Below are positions 14,101 to 29,100 of a stretch of DNA of 64,000 nucleotides, in pieces. Position 1 is the stretch's first letter, and every line of letters begins with the position of its first letter. The position numbers and the translations under genes were made by a program. The notes beneath the pieces are model-generated. The model saw nothing but the letters and a program-made list of their open reading frames with translations, searched no databases and was not told where the DNA came from. Source of the DNA: Ignelater luminosus (lineage: Eukaryota > Arthropoda > Insecta > Coleoptera > Elateridae); NCBI GenBank assembly GCA_011009095.1, contig VTPC01003830.1, forward strand, positions 178,995 to 242,994, in the 5' to 3' direction.

Positions 14101-17100
14101 TTCACCAAATTTATACACATAACCTCTCAACATTTAATAACACGATGGTCAAGAGTGCCTATTACAAGAGGTTGGCTATAACAATAATTAGCCTGAACGT
14201 AGTTGTAGTTTATATCCGGTCGTTACACGCCACTGGCCACCCTCACGTATCGGAAAATGGGATAGGAGTTGGGTGATATGCCCTTTGTGTAACGCGGTAC
14301 TCAAGCTCGGGGCGAGTGGCTACTGACGTGATCACGAGCCGTGCAAATCGATGTTCGTTTCACCCCTCGAGTTGAGTGAGTGATTTCGCTGCATTCACTG
14401 ACAATAGGCATCTCTTGAAACGTCTGAGAAATTTTAATTCTCTTACAATTTCTTCTAAAAGTAAACAAATCAAATTGAAAAAAAACCTTAAGGGTTTTCT
14501 TTTGTCATATTTAATGAAATATAAACAGAGAAATATTTTTCTAGAAAATCAGTTTGAATATATTAAAATGCAGAAACAGATACGACTGCGACATCTGAAA
14601 TATGAAAGGAAATCAAAATAATACTGCTACCTAGTCATAGTTTTTATTTCTAATTATAAAAGGCAGAAAGTACCAACAAAAAGGAAACGATATAAATGGA
14701 AATATTCTGCAAATAAGCTAGACCAATAAAAGATCAAAAATAGATCCCATATGTTTCAGTTTCCAGCGAAATTGCTCGCATGATGTGATCGCGTAAAACG
14801 CAAATATCGCATGTAGAATGGCTTAGTACACAAAATTGTTCGCTAAAAGATATACAATTTATGTTTCCCCTGCTCGTAACCGGGAAGGGTTGTTATAACC
14901 GCATTTGATCGCGCGTATGTTTACAGTGCGAGATTGGTTCGGATGAGAAAACTCGACAGGGGACGCGCCCTCTGATGACTTATCAGACGTGACCTATTAT
15001 TATATCGCCCCTATAAAGTGGCCAAGCACTTGTTTAGAAAGACGAGAGATTTTTCCCTCGCCTTGGTGTTCAAATTGATGACGTCTATGACTTCGAAGGG
15101 TTTTCTGTTTGTACAAGGATATTGGGTAACCATAACCTTTGAATGTTGGTTTAGAAGAAATTTTTACTGTGATTTTTTCCATAGCTAACTTACCATGTCT
15201 ACAGAAAAACTTATTCTTATCCGCAGTGATAGCAAATGGTGTTTTTGATTCATACAAAACAACGACTTCCACTGGATATGATATAATAGAATGGCGTAAG
15301 AAATGCTTAGTATAGTACGAAAAAAAATGTTTACTTACATAATTACAATCGTGTATTACAACACCGTTTGATTATAGAAACGACTCATCCCAACACATGA
15401 AAGATTAAAAAATTAATAAAAGGAATTTTGTTACTCCTTGACGTCCAGAAAATGCTCTGTAACCTTTCAGATTCGGGTATAAAGAAAGGGTAGAAACCTA
15501 ACTTGCTGTGGTGGTTATAATAAAATTAGTCTTATTCAACGTATATTTACCACATCTGTACTTCATTTGTTATGAAGAAAACGTAGAAGTTCAGATATAA
15601 TACAGCTTAATTAATTAACTTACTGGTTTTTGAGCTGATGCACTGAAGAGATCACGTAAGCAGTAAAAGATCCGAAGACAATTAAATTAGAATTGTTTCA
15701 AAAAACCAAAGGTCATTAAACTCATTGGGAACTATCTGTTCAGTGGTACCAAAATCAAGTAGGCACTACATTAAAAAGAATTCACACCTACGCGCTATCT
15801 TCGTACAAAGGCAAAACTATTTTCGTGGTGTTTATAAACTTCAATGATCTAAAAGCACATTTTTACCGTTTTTTTGTACCTACACTCATTTGTTTCCGAG
15901 ATGATTAACTTCACAAAAACCTAGAAATTGTAGTTTTTAAACAGATGATGTGTAACAAACCATGTGGTCTTTAAAGACACAAAAGCATGATCCACCTGAT
16001 GTCTAAGCTAGACATTTTTCCCTCGTTTAACCAATTTCTTATCTTTTTCAGTTTATGAGATTCCTTTATTGCATCTACTTAAGAAACAGTCTATGTATGC
16101 CTACTGCCCAAATGAGTTGAATGAAAGCTAATTTTACTACAGTTACGCTTTCCCTTTATCTAGTCTCGTATGATAACTGTCGGGCTTCGGTTTCTACCAA
16201 GCCTCCTGTGATAGCCTCGTCTTCCACTTTGCCCTCCAGCAAAATACTTACAGTGACTATAGTCAGGCTTTATTTTACTTCAGGTGGCTTCTGCGGCTAT
16301 TAGAGATTAGTAGTGATGCACCAGGTAGTGTCCAATCATTAAGAATACAAGATAAAAAAAGAAAGGCAGACCCAAGAAAGATCGGGACACAGAATGAAAA
16401 ATGTCATATATTTTCTTCAGCCACATAGATGACATACTGAAATCACTGATCTGCCATTATTCAACCAACCGCCTTAAAGCATAAAATATAATAGAAATAA
16501 ACAAGGCAACCCTACCAATCACTGGACATAAAAGATATACAAAAGAAAATTGGATCAAAAGATCCAAGACAGAGATCACAGCACCTGATCAGTAGGTCAC
16601 TATCTCCCAATCAACCACCTTTGAATAGACATTAAGTAAATCCTAATCCAGATAGGAAAACTATTCTATTACAGGAAAAACTAATACAACAAAACATTTT
16701 CGACGAAAATATTAAACCATAACAATGCAAAATCAAAGTCGACAAAAGAATGAACTATATCTGGAGCACCAGCTGTTAAAATGGTTGGACAGACAACCAA
16801 ACTAGTCCTCGCGTTAGGTCAAAAAGGTCGACGATATTAGATTTTGTTGGGCGACACAGTTTTCGATTGCCACCAAAACCTAGACTACAATTGATGGATA
16901 TTAGTTCAAGAGTAAGAATCTTACACCTTGGATTTTCCCAATAGTCCTGACATAACCGTAACGCTTGGAGAATCTCATGTAAGAAGAAAATCTCTTATGG
17001 GGTTAAGCATCACATGGTTTTGCTCTTACGAGATTAAGCGGTTAAACCTTCTTGATTCTCATGTACTAATTCTAGTAAGAGTGGTGGATTTAGAACTGTT

Positions 17101-20100
17101 TAATGGAGGAGGCTTAAGAAAAGTTTGATCTGTCGTTATAGGTAATTATCTAAGGAAAAGATTTAGACTAAAGTGGTCTAGATTGTAAATGAGAAGGGCT
17201 GAGTCCCTACAGCCCCACCTTCCGTAAATCCACCACTGATTATAAAATTGTTGAAAGTATAGACAAAGATAAATGAATTTCGAATAACTAAGCATTTCAT
17301 TATCTGGTGCTCACTATGTAAAATGGATTTATCAAGGAAAAACACAGTCATTGAAAAGGTGTAAACAAAAAACATAGATAAATCAACAAGGAATTAAGTA
17401 AGAGGAAAATATGGTTCCGTAGAAACCAACGTTTTAACAAACATAGAATTATCGAAAAGTAAGACCGCCTTTGTAGATTCAGGTGCTATCGCCTCTCTGT
17501 TGGATAGGTATTCATTCAAATCCTTTTTTGGAATAGGTCAAGTCAATTTATAAAGATATCAGAAAGATGAAGACCAAAACAATGAAATAGGTAGGTAATT
17601 CAGTGGATACAAAATTAGAGAAACAATTGAGCTATAAATAACAATAATATAGTTTTGATCAAAATAAGTGCACCATAAATACACAGACAATGTATAGTAT
17701 AAAGAAAATGATTTGCTGCAAAATAGTTTTCATTAAAAAACATCAGAATCTACTAACACGTAAAATCTTTGAACTACTATATGAGATAGTGTAACTATAA
17801 TAACTGATAACATTAAAAATCAGGGTGAGGCGCTTTATTTACTACAGATCGTAAAGGGAATAATATTTTTCCTTTAGAAACAAGACAGAACTAAATACAC
17901 ATCAAGACTTATAATAAAAGAGCCGGAGATGAGCGCGATCCGGAGTCGAACTCGTTTCCGGAAACCGTAAGGAAGTGTGGCTTCTTGCAGAGTCACTTGA
18001 ATCGTAGCCTCAATTGCTCTTTATAAAACACCCTTACAAGTGTTGCCTTGGAGTGTAATTGCAACCTTTACAGAGCGAAGCGTCTTGAAAAGGTTCTTTC
18101 AAAATAGAAATTACTTGTTTTTTCGTCTTTCTTTTCCTTTAACTTTGACTCTTACATAAAAGAATAAAAAATGTTGTAAACAAATAATATCAACATTAAT
18201 TTTATATTGGTTGCCATTCAAGTGAACGCTTATTAAAAATATTCCAATTTCAATATAAAATATGTGATATAATAAAAACCCCAATCCGTAAAAAGTGGCC
18301 ATCTCGGCGTATACAATACCCTCCAAATGCCACTCTAGCCCTAACAATAAAGCTACGAGGGTGAAATACCACAAACTGACACGTGCACGCAATTCTGCCA
18401 ACGCTTCAACCCAATTCACTTCAATAAAAGGCTTCCGAAAAAACGTTACCTCTAGTAACAGCAAAACCCTTTCATTGTCGTCGAAATGGAGACCTTTCGA
18501 TGTAGCTGTCAGGATATCTTCGTATTGTTTTTTTATTCTTTGTTTTAAATTTTCTATTTTACAGGTACTTTTTTAAAATTATAATTAATCCGGTTTGGTT
18601 TCCAATTCACAAAATAAAAATCCCTAATGCAGCATGTTTTTGACATCAAATTGTAAGCAAACCAACTGGCAAGGAAAAAAACCGCATCGTTCCAAGTTTC
18701 CCCTTTTTATATTTCCAGACCCTTAGTTTTTAATTATGAAGTTTTTCAACCTGCACGAACTGATAAAATAAATCGGACACCACCCTCCCGCTGGAAAATA
18801 ATCTGAATTTGAAATGAAGCCTCGCCGCGAGGGCTCGCTTAGCATATGATGTAAACAGAGGGTGCAGGCAGTTCACTATTTGATTAGGGGTGATATGGGA
18901 CTGGGGCGCGTTAATTGCCACTGCGTGACCACTATACATGATGTGTATGTTTACGCGGGAGCGCGGGAATGGGTGCATGTGTTTGCGAGGTCCAACATTC
19001 GTGACCACTTAGGGGAGGTGTGATTTGATTAGGCATTAAATTTTTCAGTTGTTGTTTTTGGGTGGATGGGACGCACTCTCGGAAAAACGGATGAGGGTTA
19101 ATTTTCTGATGAGCGGATGTAGAGGGAGTATCTCCCCATCACCTGTCGACACACCTGCTAATCTCATGCAAATCAAATGGACATAGCCTTTGTATAATGT
19201 TATATTCAGGAGCTTGACCGAAACATTTGACCGGGTAACTTGTCAACCCCTTTCAGGTAAATCACAATTTATCAAACCTTTTCTCAATGTAAATCTACCT
19301 CCTAATGATTAATTATAAATTATCACTATAATTTTAAAAGGTTTTTCCGTTTCCAAACAAAAATACCATGAAAAGTTAAGTTTATGTGTACAGGGTCACC
19401 ATTTATTTTATGAATGAATGAACGGATTCAATGGTCAAGTGTTAATGTACGCGTACTCTCCTTGCTAACCCTAATCAATTAATAACGATTAAAAATAAAT
19501 AAAGGGATTCCAATCTACCAGCAACAATTTTTGTCAGAATATGTACAGTCAGTTTATGAAATAATGTCGTACAATGCGTTATGTTTTAATTAACTAATTA
19601 ATGAATCAGTTAACTAATTTCAATTAGTTAAGACAGTACCTACAATTGTCATTAGTTTAAACATTGAACGTCAAAATAACAAAAATGATCCACAAAATTT
19701 GTCTGCTCACTTGGCTATTAACGAGAAAGATAGACAGTCGACAATGTCGAATTATCTGAATATGAAATGAAAGATATCAAGTTCGCTGTCACTTGAAAAC
19801 TTAAACAGCATTGCTTTTTGATAAACACGCTTTTCATTCAAAAACAATCCAAACAAGGTTTTATGATCGAAAGCTACTTCAGGAAGAAATTAATGGCAAC
19901 TGAGAATATTCTATTCTGGATGCATTTTCTGGATTTTAAAATCAATTTCCAAATTTAATAACGCCAATACATCTAATAAATCACCGTAGTTCAGATTATT
20001 CGTTCAAACTACCGATAAAAGTGTGGCTAAATGCAGATTTACATAATTCTGTCCATGGCCAATATATCATTTTGTGACATTATTTATGAGTTGACTGTCT

Positions 20101-23100
20101 CTTACATAAAAGTCTTAAAATTACAGAAAATTCTTACCTGTTTATGCATTTCAACATTGAGTCCATACGACATTTCGTAATACTGAAAAAATAAAAATTA
20201 CAATTAATAATCAATAGAAATAATTATAAATTACACTATTATTATTACTAATTTATTAATAAAGAAATTCCAGAAAAGATTAAAGATTATAATTGGTATT
20301 TCGTTTGAAAAAAGGTTTTTATATAAAATAAATAAGTTAATTAGCAGTTGCCATATACATATAATAACTATTAAAATGCCAAACAAACGTGATATCAATA
20401 ATCATCAGCATTGATGTTGAAATGTCGTTTGAATAATATAAAACGCACGTCCATTAAATATCCTGCATTATTAAAGACGGTGCAGAAACCGCATTATTAA
20501 ATACGCGAGCACGTATAGCAGGTTCTAAAAGGTGTAAGATAGTATCGACTATACCTACCTTTATTCTGAACCATTAATAATTACGCGGGTTAGTTATTAT
20601 GTCGGCTGCTCTGATATCCATCAGTAATTATAAGCAATAGTAATTATGCTGAGTTAAAAAGATAAATGAAAATGTAAGTACTTAAATTATTCAAAACCGC
20701 AAAAAGTAGATTAACATTTAATTTGCTGTATCATTTTAAGCGGATTCCTATCTGTATCAAAAAACAATTTCGCTATAAATCAATCCGTCCACAAGCAGAA
20801 ATTCAATTTTTTTGAAGCTATAAAGCAGCTTAACTCAGTTTTTCTTTCTTTTCTTTATACATTTTAATTATGTAGTAGCCAAGCAAGATGTTTAAAATAT
20901 GTACTTATCATTTATGTTATACTAAATTTTTTCAACAACAAATAAGCCACAAATTAGCTCTGGAAACGTTTTAAGTATTTCTGAAATCAATTCGTCTGTA
21001 GTTCTAAACTGTACAACGCTAGTTATTCTAATGCCTTAAATCATCAAATGATTTTAGCGATAAAGAACTCCTCGCTTGACGCCTTCGAGTTTCATTTAAT
21101 TTCAAACTAAATATAATTCTTAGGCTATAGATTCCTTTCACATTCTCCTGTTTCCGATGGTCCTTTTTGTCTTTTTGAGATTGTGTGGACGTTTGCTGTT
21201 TTCACATCTTTATATTCTAGGTTTTACTTTCTTTCCTTTTCGATTCTTCAATACTCCAGTATTGAAAGACGGTCACTTGCTATACAATTTCAGCTCGTTA
21301 TATAAATAGAAGACCATCAAAGTTTCATATAATTCGAAATCCAGCTAGAGAAATCTTTTTCTTAACACAATAAGCATGTAATTGATCGCTAGATCTCGTG
21401 ATGCGAAAATAAGTCTCGTCTCAGTGTTTCCAAACTTTTAATTTTTAAATTCTTAATACCTTAGTCCATAGTGGATTCGGGCAAGCAAATCACCAAATAT
21501 CAACTGGTTGGCAAGATTATTTTTTAATAATTTTATCTACTGTTATCTGTTTTGTCATTTACGTTTATTTTTAAGTTACTGCTCTTCAGATAACATTCTC
21601 TCGATTCTATCTTGCAGACTCATTAGAAGATGATCTTTCAATAATTCGAGTATTATTCTGTCATCTCTACTTCTTTACAGTTCAATTTTGAGTTATACTA
21701 GAAGACAGCCTGCTTAAATTTTTCGCTTTCTCACCGTACGAATTCTTGCGATTTCCTTTTTCACCACCACTGCCAAAAAGCAATGAAATTTTTTACTACT
21801 TGGCTCAGGAAGTACATTCAAGAAGCCGTCTATTATCTTACTTGAGTATTTAATATTGCCTTATCTAGTGAAAAAGAAGAACGTCACAAGTAAGTCAATT
21901 CAGTTGAATTAATTTGTAATCTAATACTTTTTAAGGATAGTTCCACCATGTCGTGCAATGCAACCATACCGCTGATAAAGACAATCTTTGTCCCAAATAC
22001 TAACGCATATATCGTTATCAGATTTGCTACAAACAAATAACAAGAGTTAATCTTGCAACGCAAAGATATTAAGATGATTTCTGTTTAAAAACACTTTGCT
22101 TTTCTATCCCATAGTTTGGAGTAGGGTATACTCGCCAGACAGATCAGTTAGCTAATTTAACAATTTCTCTACTATATACCCTTGTGGATCTTATTCCTTG
22201 GAAATTTCTTTGTTTCAGTTGTATTCGCTTAATAACAAGTTGGACAGAATTTTATATAGTCACCTAGTCTCTGAGACCACTTGCAATGGAAGATGTTTTA
22301 TGAACATGGTCCTAGTTACGTCTTTTCTTATTGTTCCTTTTTTATTTATCTGATTTTAAGAACCTTAATTATTTCCGTTCATTATACCATTCAAAATTTG
22401 TAGAATTACTTCAAACAGCTGTAACTAGGCGAGTCGGGCCTTTGTTCATGGACGTTTTCTATTGAAGATTGCCTCAGCAACACGCTCCTGTCATATGTAT
22501 AGTACCTCATGCAATACCCTGTATAATATTTGAGCAATTCGGTTTGCGTTTCTAGCGGAATAGCAAAAGAAGCATTGCAAGAAAAAAACTAGAAAGCATG
22601 ATTCTAAGGTTGTATTAGATTTTGCAGTATGTGTAATACTGTCAAATTTAAGCAACATAATAATTTAAGTTAAAAATCGAATATAAAGAAAAGAAGTAGT
22701 CAAAACAACGGTCGGCCGCAAACTCATCTCACATATACAGTGTGAACAAAAAGTAAGGAACATTGATGCTGGAACTCTTATTATTGGTTGTACGAAAAAA
22801 GGTAGTTAATGGGAGTTTGATGTCTGAATATTTGCGACAATTTGATGTTCTTCAATTTTTTTTCTGACGTCATAGTTTCTGGCTTTGTTTTCTCTTTACG
22901 GCCATATAAAGATATCACAAAGTTGTTTAAGAAAGTTTTTAAGAAATATCACATTTGCCTTGGAAATGATAAACAAATTCGATTTACTATTAATGTGTTT
23001 ATTTAATAATAGCTACTTAAGCTATTTGAGAAAATATCTCTTATCATTTAACAGAACGCATCGAAATTTTTATGATGATTGGACATGGAGAAAGAAGAAC

Positions 23101-26100
23101 CCACAAGGAGGTCGGTGTTTTATTTAACGCCAAACATCCAAATCGCGTATCTATCACACGTTCCATCGTTCCCAAAATTAATAAAGAATTCAGGAATGTT
23201 AAAGATGTTAGAAGAAGTGGCCACCCAAAAGTAGCAACGGAAGATGAAATATTGAACGTGTACTATGAGTTACAGAAAATCGTCATTCTTCGACTAGAAA
23301 ATTGGCAGAGGATAATAACGTTAGTTAAAGAACTGTTCTAAGTATTTTGCACAAAAAAAAAAGTTTCACTTTTATGAGGTGAACTTAGTTCAGGAACTAT
23401 ATGAAGATGATTTCGACAGGCGGATTCATTCCTGTGAAGAGATTATGGACATATGCGATAACAATTCACGTTTGGTAAATCATATTCTTTTTCCTGAACG
23501 GAGCTGTAAATCGTTAGAATTGCCGTTATTGGTCGCAGCGTAATCCTCATTGGGTAGAGGAACGTTTGGGCAGAAATTGTTGAAAGTAGAATTCTTGACC
23601 CTGCTTTTTCTGAGGGTACATTAAACTAAAAATAAATATTTTAGATTTCCCGAGGTTTGAACTTGTTCCTGCATTAGCTATATTGAACGTACCAAACGAA
23701 GTAATTCGGTTTTAATAGGATGGAGCCACGCGCCATTACGGTATTCACGTTCGACAATACCTAGATGTAGATTTTGAGAATAGGTGGATGGGTAGAAGAA
23801 CAGGGATCGAGTGGCCAGATTTGAATCCACTAAACGTTCTCTTGTGGGGCTTTCTTTAAAAGTGTCATTTACATGAACAGTGTACACAATTTTTCTAATA
23901 GAATTGCTCACTGTCAGGCGGTTAATGATTGTGGTTGTTTTAAGTACATAAACATAATAATAATCAAGACTACTAGCTCACATATATAGGAAAGTCTTGC
24001 AAGAAGTTAGAAATATTACTTGCTTTTCCGAGGAGTTCATCATTTAGACAGACACTTAAGTTCTAACAGCAAAGTATCTTTTTTCGCTTTGTTGTAAACA
24101 TGAAATCGCATCGTACTCCTTTATGCATGTGACTAACAAAAATCCTAATACAGAAAGTAGAAGTCTTTGAAGCTTCTTTGCCTTAAGTTGGCCCAGAAAC
24201 TTCTTGGTGCTATTACATAATTTTTTTCACCTTGCCATTTTAGAATAGTACTGATGACGAGAAGGTTAGATTTTCAAGAGTGGATGGTCTTATAGATTTT
24301 AGTGCCCAAATCGGTCAGAGTCACAGCGAATGTTACCGAATTAAGTTTGTTCCTTCGCTGCAGAAGATTTCTCATAATAGAAGTTCCTGATAAATAAAAG
24401 TATCATTCGGAAAATTCACCTTAGTTACTAAGATTCCTAAAACGAGTACAAGATTTTAGTCGTCAGACGATTTCATATTACTTCTACTTTCAAACAACGG
24501 AAAACATGAATAGGACTAAGAGAACAAGATATCTCATTGGAAATGTTTGGATACACATTAACTCTATTAAATATACAGCTCTCTACATATCAATAAGGAA
24601 GTTATGTTATCAGCTAATTTTTTTGAAAAGAGATCGTAAGATGAGAGATTACATACTTATGTCGAAACACTACCATGATTGCATCTTCGTCATTGGATTG
24701 GTTTGGGCCTGGCATCTCTAGAATCCTCGTCCCTTGGGCCAACCCACATTTTGTGGAGACGTTACGTGTATCTATAAATCGATCTCAATGCGTATACGCA
24801 AGGTAAATGTTTAAGGAAGACGCATGTAACTAAGTGCAAAAATTTCCGATTGCCAATCTTGGCGTTTAACGGTAATTCTCGAAAGTATACAAACTATTGG
24901 ATTATCAAAACAAGAATCTTCTTAAAGTTATTTAATTCATAAGCACCATTTATTATGCATCATCTAGAAAATTCAATTTACAATTCGAAAGAACTGCGTT
25001 TGGTTGATAGATGATCAAGAAGATGATGAGAACATGATAACAAGAAATCGGTGCTTATTAAACTAAAAGAAATTCTTCATTGAATATCAGGTATGTAGTA
25101 ATATTCTATCTCTCAGAAAAGTCTAAGTTTGTGTACACATTCCTAATTAAATAGTTCTTGAAATGTAATCAAAATAATCCGGCAAAACCAGCCTGATAAA
25201 GCGGAAACTTCAGGTTTGATGGCGCGTAAAGGTCGGTAAACGCATTTAATAGCTTCAAGAATTTAACTACACGTTAATAAAATGCAGGAGAGTAATAACC
25301 TCGCAACAATCTACCTATACTTGATTGATTACATCTGTTAAACTAATTGGTGTATACATAAACGATCAAAACTGGGTGCTTAATTAGAGAAAACGTGGCA
25401 TGATCCAGTCTTATTAAACTGGTTGCATTTTCCTTTACATTGAACAAGTAGCTGAATTGCATCCATAATTACTGAAGTGAGTAATGAATCAGATATACAT
25501 CAATTTTTAATTGGTGTTAACCATAAATTTATTAAGGTGTAATTTTAATTACTGAGAGAAGAGGTAGCTGGAGAGAAAAGGGTAGTAAAGGAAATGACAA
25601 TTTGTTAAACACGCTTTTAATGTGCGTACCTAAATGATTATAAAGTTTTATTAAGTTTTCGAGTAATTTGAGTTCAAATAAGTTTATTTAATGCACTTGT
25701 AAAATTTATAACTATTTATTTATAAATTTCGAAATTTTAAAATACTGACTTTTAATTATACGATATTAACAAAATCATATGCTAAAGTATGAAACAATTG
25801 GAGTATTCAATATTAAACACGCAAAGTATCAAAAATCTATAATTAAATCGAAAAACACAAAAACATAAATTATTTTGTTCAGAAGAAGAGATTTTGAAAG
25901 ATATGCCGACATCAAATAGGCAACAGGTCGAATGTCAATGAGGTTATGATTATCGTTATACTTGTAAGTAAGTATTAACGTCTATTTGTACTTAATTTAT
26001 TGTTGATCGAAAAACCATTTGCCTATTTAACAAAGACAAACCATACTTCTATTTACAATCGAGATATTCTAGTAACTAGATCGAACTGCTATCAAGTATT

Positions 26101-29100
26101 AACAAGTATGTCAGTTTGTTTGCTAATTGAAGTATACTTAGTTCAATTTTTACCCTTTTGGGAAGACGTTACAATTTTCCTTCTCCTTTTCTCTTTAGTT
26201 ATACAACTGAAACAGAAAATAAAACAAAACCACCGCGTCTATTAATAGAACTAAGATCGTAATTACAATTCAATTTGCTTTCGTCAATTTGACATTCTTG
26301 AGTTATTTTGATTCTACACTAATTACAGCCGAAAAATGCCAAAACACTACGGTTGCACCTATGAAGTTCCCATTCAGAGGACCCTCAAACAATGAAGAAC
26401 ACGCCGCAATGGGAGGCTTTACTATTGACGAGAATTTCGGTTAACTTAAATTGTCAACTTGTACCGATTAGTTACTTTTGGAAAAGTCAAGTTTGTTTCT
26501 GATCTAATCTAAAACGTACTTAAAGTTACCAGATAATGACGTACGTAATCACCTTTATTTGACATCTATGGGGCAATTAAATTAACATTGTAATGTTAAA
26601 TTTTTCCAATTACTTAGTAATTGTTAGGTAGAATCAATGTTACTGTATAATTTTAATTAATTATTTTTCAACAGTTTGAATGAGAATAAATAGATTGCAC
26701 ATTTTAAATAACTCAAGAAAGTCTTCTTAAAATTAACAGCTTCACATAAATTAATATTACATATGTTAGAGAGACAATAAACAAAGGTGAAATCTCACGT
26801 CCTGTAAATAAGTTAAAAATTAAAAAAATCGTTAGTTAATTAAATTCTTATTTCATCGATATACATACATTAGAATGCAACTTAGACATATTAACAAGAC
26901 GTATCAAATAGTCTTATACTTAGCTTAAAGTTATCATAATATCTTAGGGAGACACCAATATTCTAATTTTGACGAGAACGGCCAATTAAAGACGTAAAAA
27001 AATAAAGGAATATTACATGGAATATTTGTTTAATTAAATATACAAATGTATGATACTGTCTAACATTTTTAATGCTTTGTTTCGAAGTGGTATTACTAAT
27101 ATTGTCTTTGTGTGAAAGCTCTTAGGTATATACCTTCAGGATTCACCACTTCACCATAAATCACCAGTTTCAAATCCAGCTACCAAGGCATTAGCAATTC
27201 ATGCACCATTTAAACAGCTTTCAATTTTGTAATTGTAATATTAATTCTGTCGCAGAATTTCCTCTTCCTCTTGTATTAGTTCCATGATTACCATTTCTAA
27301 TGCCATAATCTTTGCTCATAGGTGTGTTCATAAAAACATTGGTCGTAGCTACACCATTTATTCAACAGCTTTTAAATGTTTCAAGTTCAGCTGCCAAAAT
27401 TTGAGTAACAAAAAGCATTTTTTAGTAATCCTTTCAACAATATATAAGAATATATTTTAACAACAATTGATGTTAGAACATTTCCATACGTTATACCTGT
27501 ATATCACTACCTAATATTTATTTTCTATTTACACAATTACAGTTAATAATCTACAACACAATATGCTTGATAGACATTAGGGTACGTAAATGCACTGAGA
27601 AGAATTGTTTTATACTGCGATCTTCTTAAGTTCAGTTTCATACCGTTTATTAAATTTCCAATATAGGTAAAAGCCTTGATTCATATCGTAATCTAATCGT
27701 TAAAAAATTGATTTACTCGAACCCATTAAGTAACTATAAAAACACTGGTTAATATAGAGTAACTATCTAGTTATTAGATAATACGAAATCGATATCACCT
27801 CTTTCAAAGCATATATCCAAGAACCTTTATTTGCAGTTAACAAGTCCTTGTTTCATTATCAAAATCTTTCGCAAGAAAGTTTGTTTATTTTAACTTGCTG
27901 AAGCCTTAATATAGCAAATTGAATTCAAGTCATTTTATTTCTAAGTACTTTTATTTAGTAATATTAAACATTTTTCATATTGTTATAGGTTATGCTTGAA
28001 TACTTTAAAAATCTAGCCCAAATAAATAAATTATTTAAGTTGTTAATAAATTTTGAAACAAATCCCTCCTGTTGGTCAAATTTAAAATTAACAATCCCCT
28101 AGAAAATTTATTCGTTTTTTCTGCTTTCCCATAAAATTATTATTTTTATCAATGAAATATCTAAAAATCCTAATTCGAATAAACAAAAGTACAAAAAGGG
28201 TTGGAAACTAACAATTACATTATTTAACCCACGTTGTAGTTTACGCAGCAAATGCGCATTTGAAGATTTCCGCTTGGTTTTCTCTGGTTTTTGTGAATCT
28301 CCTTTTTGAATATGTAAGGTAAAATTAGAGTTTCTTTATAAAACTAATAATGATAATAATTATTTAAATTTATTTTTAAAGAACTTCGGCAAAAACAATC
28401 AGGCTTGGGTCGTTTGGTTGCATTGGAATCACATTGAACTTGGATATACAGTGAAACCTCCATAACTCGAAATCCAAGGGGCGCGATTATTAGTTCGAGT
28501 TATAGAAAATACGAGTTACGGAAAATTACGTGCAATTAGTATACGAAGTGCAAAGGGACGCAATACATTTCGAGTTGAAGAGAAATTCAAGTTACAGAAG
28601 TTATGGGGGTTCTACTGTAGTACCACTATCTTAACCAGGAATTGTTTGGAATTTTAAGGGTAAGTTTAAATTTCACACATATTAATCATTAATGCTTACT
28701 TGCAGGGAAAGTCTAGGAGGTTTAGATATTCTGTTAATTTGGAACATTAAATTTCACAACCCTGCAATTGGATTTCCAGAAACCTGAAGACGTTGGTGCC
28801 TAGTACTGCAATTTGTTATTTCAACCTTTCTGTTTGTGTTTTAACCATTATATCCTGGATCATAATTCGTCATAAATGGCAGATAATTACATGTATGTAG
28901 TTTTTGCATTTATTTTGTGTTACAGTTGCATTATTTCTTTATTTCGTATTTTTATTAATAAATTAGGTTAAGATGATTCTGCATTTATTATTACTAAACG
29001 TAAACCGTTACGATTGTAATACTGATCTGTTATCACTATTAAATAGTTTACTAAGTGATATTAGATATATGCCATAGCAAAAGTCCAACCAGCAGTAATG

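Larger units (their letters stand above)
5108..20137 (-). other. gro: groucho intron between exons 4 and 5, 15.0 kb
   Basis: This 15,030-bp intron has few recognisable transposons: a MITE at 12050-12299 and a possible hAT MITE at 17080-17238. The stretch 5108-12049 is A+T-rich with short chance ORFs and no recognisable gene. A lone TIR-like end (TAGACACCCTG) sits near 7760-7772. GC-richer islands occur at about 13190-13470, 14190-14380, 14870-15000, 17925-18010 and 18780-19160. A 117-codon minus frame (18111-18464) and a 93-codon plus frame (18295-18576) overlap head-on and match no family I know. In 19160-20137 I see nothing. Confidence 0.85.

Noticed and set aside
15000..15272. 90-codon minus frame rich in basic residues.
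   Set aside because: No match to a known family, no flanking gene signals, single open stretch within intron.
17940..18010. tRNA-like B box (GTTCGACTCC) on the minus strand, possibly from a tRNA or SINE.
   Set aside because: The flanking bases do not form the five-pair T stem, and no A box or cloverleaf is found at the right distance.
18111..18464. 117-codon minus frame with several hydrophobic stretches.
   Set aside because: No recognisable family, no splice sites or start context, and it overlaps a plus frame of similar quality. Treated as chance.
22500..22535. ACCCTGTATA, resembling a TIR right end.
   Set aside because: No left partner; too short to support an element on its own.
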